DNA of 34,513 nucleotides from Thermoplasmata archaeon (GTDB lineage: Archaea > Thermoplasmatota > Thermoplasmata > Thermoplasmatales > Thermoplasmataceae): contig JAJZAR010000002.1 in NCBI GenBank assembly GCA_021799315.1, positions 1 through 34,513 of the forward strand. Reading direction: 5' to 3'. The translations under genes were made by a program, and so were the position numbers. Shown here in pieces: positions 32,066 through 34,513 of this stretch. The notes beneath the pieces are model-generated. The model did not search any database, had not been told where the DNA came from, and worked only from the letters and a program-made list of their open reading frames with translations. Every line of letters begins with the position of its first letter. Position 1 is the first letter of the stretch.

Positions 32066-33939
32066 ACACAGTTCTAATCCTCCTATTTTCATTATCTCTC
32101 GTTATTCCCTTTATATCCATTCTGAGACCAAGAATATCTTTCTCTTTTGGCATTCTCATAACACTGATTCTTGCATTTGCTTCAATCCTCGCAATGCTCA
32201 GGTTCATACCTATGATGGCAGTGGGAATAGGAAATTTCAACCTTTATTTTTCACTGGCAAATTCACCATTTATTTTCATAATAAGTATAGTTGAACTCAT
32301 TGTGTTTGCCATATCCCTGCGTTATCTCAGGGATGATAAAATCTTAGGCTTCTTCATTGGGTTGACAGTTGCATCAATCAATTCCGTACTGTTTTCAGAC
32401 AATATCATCCTGTTTCTTATGTTCTGGGAATCCATGACTGTATCGGGATATCTGACAATTGGATATAAGAAGGAATCAAAAGCCTATCCGCCCTTTGTTT
32501 TTATTGCGTTCGGAGAATTGAGCACCATTTTCCTCACTGTCGGATTCGCAGCATATTACTTCTCCACGGGATCTATGACTCTTGGGGCACCCTTGCATAA
32601 TCCGTATATACTAATGGTTATTATTCTCGGTTTCCTCTTCAAAATGGGTATTGTTCCCTTGCAGATGGTGGAATGGCTGCCCATCGCCCATGGAAATTCA
32701 CCCGTGCCGGGTTCAATTTTGTTCAGTGCAGCTATGACAACACTTGCACTGTATGGGATAGTTAGCTTCGTTGAGGTTTCAACTGCTAATATTGTTATTG
32801 GTCTTCTACTAATGGGATTTGGATCATTCTCCCTTCTTTTCGGTTCAATATTTGCTTTGTCTTCGGAGAACTCCAAAATGTTGCCTGCATATAGCACAGT
32901 GGAAAACTCAGGTGCAATGATCATGCTGGTAGGGCTCTTTATCTCGTGGAAATTCTATGGAAACATGGAGATGGAAATCTTCACTCTCCTGGGCGTAATT
33001 GTTTATGCCACGGCCCACGCATGGGCTAAATCGGCTGTATTTGTGCTTTCTGCCATAAGTCACGATTTCAGTCTTTCATTTTCTAAGGGTTCAAAACTGA
33101 GACCCTTCAGTAAGCTCAGCGGAGCCTTTGCAGTAATTTCTCTCATGGGTCTGGCCCCAATCGGTGGAGGGATTGGTGAATGGTTCCTTCTGGAATCTCT
33201 CTTCATTTCAGCAAGCTCAAACTACCTGATTCTATCTGTTGTTGCAATACTCGCAGGTGCTCTTGCCGCTCTTGGAATCGGTATCACCATACCAACTTTC
33301 ACAAAATTCTTCAACTATCTTTCTACAAGGAAGGAAGATGACCCTATGGGAACCAATATAAATTCAACAATATCCACGGCTGGAATACTGATCATATCAA
33401 TTTCCATTCTCTCTCCCGGTTTCATCTATATGTTTTCCTATATGAGTTCGTATATACTTGGCAGCAGTGCACCGATTATATTTCTCTCAACGCTTAAGGC
33501 CATACCCTACCCTTTTCTCATATATTCACCGTCTCTGGCAGGTGGGTTCTTCGGGTTCATGTCCCCGGTGTTCATAATAATGATTATGGCAGTTTCTACC
33601 TTGGTTATTGTGCCCTTGTCGCTCACAAGGAAACATACCCGATCCTTACCTGTATGGAATGGGGGAATCGATCAGGAAGGAACTTTTAATTCCTTTGCAT
33701 ATGCAAACGTCCTCAGAATAATACTGCGAAAAATATACCTCTCACGTGAGGAAAAGAAGGGTGAGAAATATGTTGAAAGAACTTTTGATATATTCTGGCT
33801 CATAATAGTTGATATAGCAAAGATATTCACCATACTTTCTGGAAAATTTGCGAGAGCGTTTATGAACGGCAGGATAAATGCATACATAATTTACATTATA
33901 GCAGCTTTCTTCACTGTTCTTATCCTTCTCATAATCTAA
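32062..33939 (+). CDS. Hydrogenase-4 component B, antiporter-like (HyfB)
   Basis: A 625-residue NuoL/HyfB-family protein with about 15 membrane helices. 'FLMFWESMTVSGYLTIG' holds the helix-5 glutamate, 'HGNSPVPGSILFSAAMTTLALYG' region (about 213-235) is the HyfB-type 'H.....GS..A.lSA.M' motif, and 'TAHAWAKSAVFVLSAISHD' has the central lysine. The tail contains 'LPVWNGGIDQEGTFNSFAYAN', the conserved HyfB C-terminal segment. Last gene of the operon; stop overlaps the convergent stress protein by 4 nt. Confidence 0.92.
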   Translation: MNTVLILLFSLSLVIPFISILRPRISFSFGILITLILAFASILAMLRFIPMMAVGIGNFNLYFSLANSPFIFIISIVELIVFAISLRYLRDDKILGFFIGLTVASINSVLFSDNIILFLMFWESMTVSGYLTIGYKKESKAYPPFVFIAFGELSTIFLTVGFAAYYFSTGSMTLGAPLHNPYILMVIILGFLFKMGIVPLQMVEWLPIAHGNSPVPGSILFSAAMTTLALYGIVSFVEVSTANIVIGLLLMGFGSFSLLFGSIFALSSENSKMLPAYSTVENSGAMIMLVGLFISWKFYGNMEMEIFTLLGVIVYATAHAWAKSAVFVLSAISHDFSLSFSKGSKLRPFSKLSGAFAVISLMGLAPIGGGIGEWFLLESLFISASSNYLILSVVAILAGALAALGIGITIPTFTKFFNYLSTRKEDDPMGTNINSTISTAGILIISISILSPGFIYMFSYMSSYILGSSAPIIFLSTLKAIPYPFLIYSPSLAGGFFGFMSPVFIIMIMAVSTLVIVPLSLTRKHTRSLPVWNGGIDQEGTFNSFAYANVLRIILRKIYLSREEKKGEKYVERTFDIFWLIIVDIAKIFTILSGKFARAFMNGRINAYIIYIIAAFFTVLILLII

Positions 33940-34382
33940 GGTGTTTCTTCTTCAGGAGATACAACCATAACCGGTAACGTTGATATTTTTATTAGTTCTG
34001 AACTGACAGACCCAAGTATAAATTTACTCAAACCCTTTAGTTTTCTTGTTCCTGTTACAATAAAGTCTGCGTGTTTTTCCTTTGCAACTTCATGGATTCT
34101 GGATGCAACTTCATCGCCTGCTGCGTCTATTTTTAGAAATTCGTATTGTAATCCAGTGTCTCCAACAAGTTCTTCAATAGCCTTTCCGATTTCATCAATA
34201 AATTTTTCCTGATCGTTAAAAAAAGCCTCTGGGACAACATTGTCTACACTGGATGCCACCTTTATCATGCCTGGATTCACATATAAAACTATCAATTTAT
34301 CGCACACGTCCTTAAACTGCGTGGCAAATTTTAGTGATCTTCTTGCACTTGGTGAGTTGTCAAAGGCAACCAATATTTTCAT
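33936..34382 (-). CDS. Universal stress protein (UspA family)
   Basis: A 148-residue alpha/beta nucleotide-binding protein of the Usp family. 'MKILVAFDNSPSARRSLKFA' is the N-terminal strand and helix; 'FIVTGTRKLKGLSKFILGSVSSELI' near the C-terminus is the ATP-binding loop G-x2-G-x9-G-S, here with the second glycine replaced (GTRK), so ATP binding is uncertain. Start ATG 34382 is preferred to GTG 34397 because TATTATA (minus strand, about 34405-34411) is centred 26 nt upstream. Confidence 0.9.
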   Translation of the reverse strand: MKILVAFDNSPSARRSLKFATQFKDVCDKLIVLYVNPGMIKVASSVDNVVPEAFFNDQEKFIDEIGKAIEELVGDTGLQYEFLKIDAAGDEVASRIHEVAKEKHADFIVTGTRKLKGLSKFILGSVSSELIKISTLPVMVVSPEEETP

Positions 34383-34462
34383 TGAAGTTAAATTCACTTT
34401 CCGTATAATAAGATTTTGATTTCCTTTGCCGGGGAAATTTATAACAAACTCCTTTCCTAAAT

Positions 34463-34513
34463 ATGATTTTATTCAATCTATGGAGTTTGGCAATACTGAA
34501 TCATAGATCGGAA
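34463..34513 (+). CDS. Possible start of another gene, cut by the window end
   Basis: ATG 34463 opens a frame that stays open through the last base (17 codons, MILFNLWSLAIL...). AAATTTATAAC (34435-34445) is centred about 24 nt before the ATG, the leaderless spacing used elsewhere here. Nothing else supports it. Confidence 0.3.
   Translation, partial: MILFNLWSLAILNHRSE

Noticed and set aside
27285-33939. Functional NiFe hydrogenase-4 or formate hydrogenlyase
   Set aside because: Both metal-binding cysteine pairs of the large subunit are missing and no maturation gene is nearby.
1-34513. CRISPR array, insertion sequence or rRNA
   Set aside because: No regularly spaced repeats, transposase motifs or rRNA sequence were found on reading through.

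Overview
The window reads as chromosomal DNA of an acidophilic Thermoplasmatales-type euryarchaeon (Thermoplasma/Ferroplasma/Cuniculiplasma relatives). Archaeal-only genes settle the domain: both ether-lipid synthases GGGPS and DGGGPS, aIF2-beta, eS17, Trm1, MptD, CTP-dependent riboflavin kinase, an archaeosine radical-SAM enzyme and a tRNA-Tyr with an intron. The GH15 glucoamylase/trehalase and the TRAM tail on aIF2-beta fit Thermoplasmatales. Gene starts fit too: many first genes have an A/T-rich TATA box centred about 24-28 nt before the start codon, so their mRNAs should be leaderless, while genes inside operons use Shine-Dalgarno sites or overlap. No relaxase, integrase, transposase, insertion sequence or CRISPR array was seen.

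Layout. Positions 1-4900: an HTH_10 regulator, a small ferredoxin-fold-like protein, tRNA-Gly(CCC), glutamate dehydrogenase, a RidA imine deaminase, an Amt ammonium transporter and tRNA-Tyr(GTA); this is a nitrogen-assimilation neighbourhood. 5000-9200: a GH15 enzyme, a winged-helix regulator, a UPF0147 protein with a stand-alone Lrp/AsnC effector domain, ribose-5-phosphate isomerase and a divergent acyl-CoA thioesterase. 9225-12283: a tight three-gene cassette of a VirB2-like two-helix pilin candidate, a VirB6-like polytopic membrane protein and a VirB4-like ATPase. Its content matches the archaeal Ced/Ted DNA-import machines known from Crenarchaeota, and it is the most exciting system here. 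12800-21330: MptD and a THEP1-like protein, Trm1, the ether-lipid pair, purS-purL with a small unknown gene, then on the minus strand the operon aIF2-beta / PIN protein / riboflavin kinase-regulator.

21760-27203: isoleucyl-tRNA synthetase converges on a RaSEA-ThiL pair, followed by eS17. 27285-33939: six genes joined by 4-nt overlaps encode a hydrogenase-4/complex I-like membrane complex in the order C-E-F-G-I-B. The large subunit has lost every CxxC pair that would bind the NiFe centre. The small subunit keeps its own four cluster ligands and carries an N-terminal half-ferredoxin with exactly the four cysteines for one more cluster. The complex is therefore best called an energy-converting-hydrogenase-related (Ehr-type) ion pump of unknown reaction. 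A universal stress protein converges on it, and a possible new gene begins at 34463 and runs off the end.

All functions are inferred from reading motifs by eye; no database search was run.
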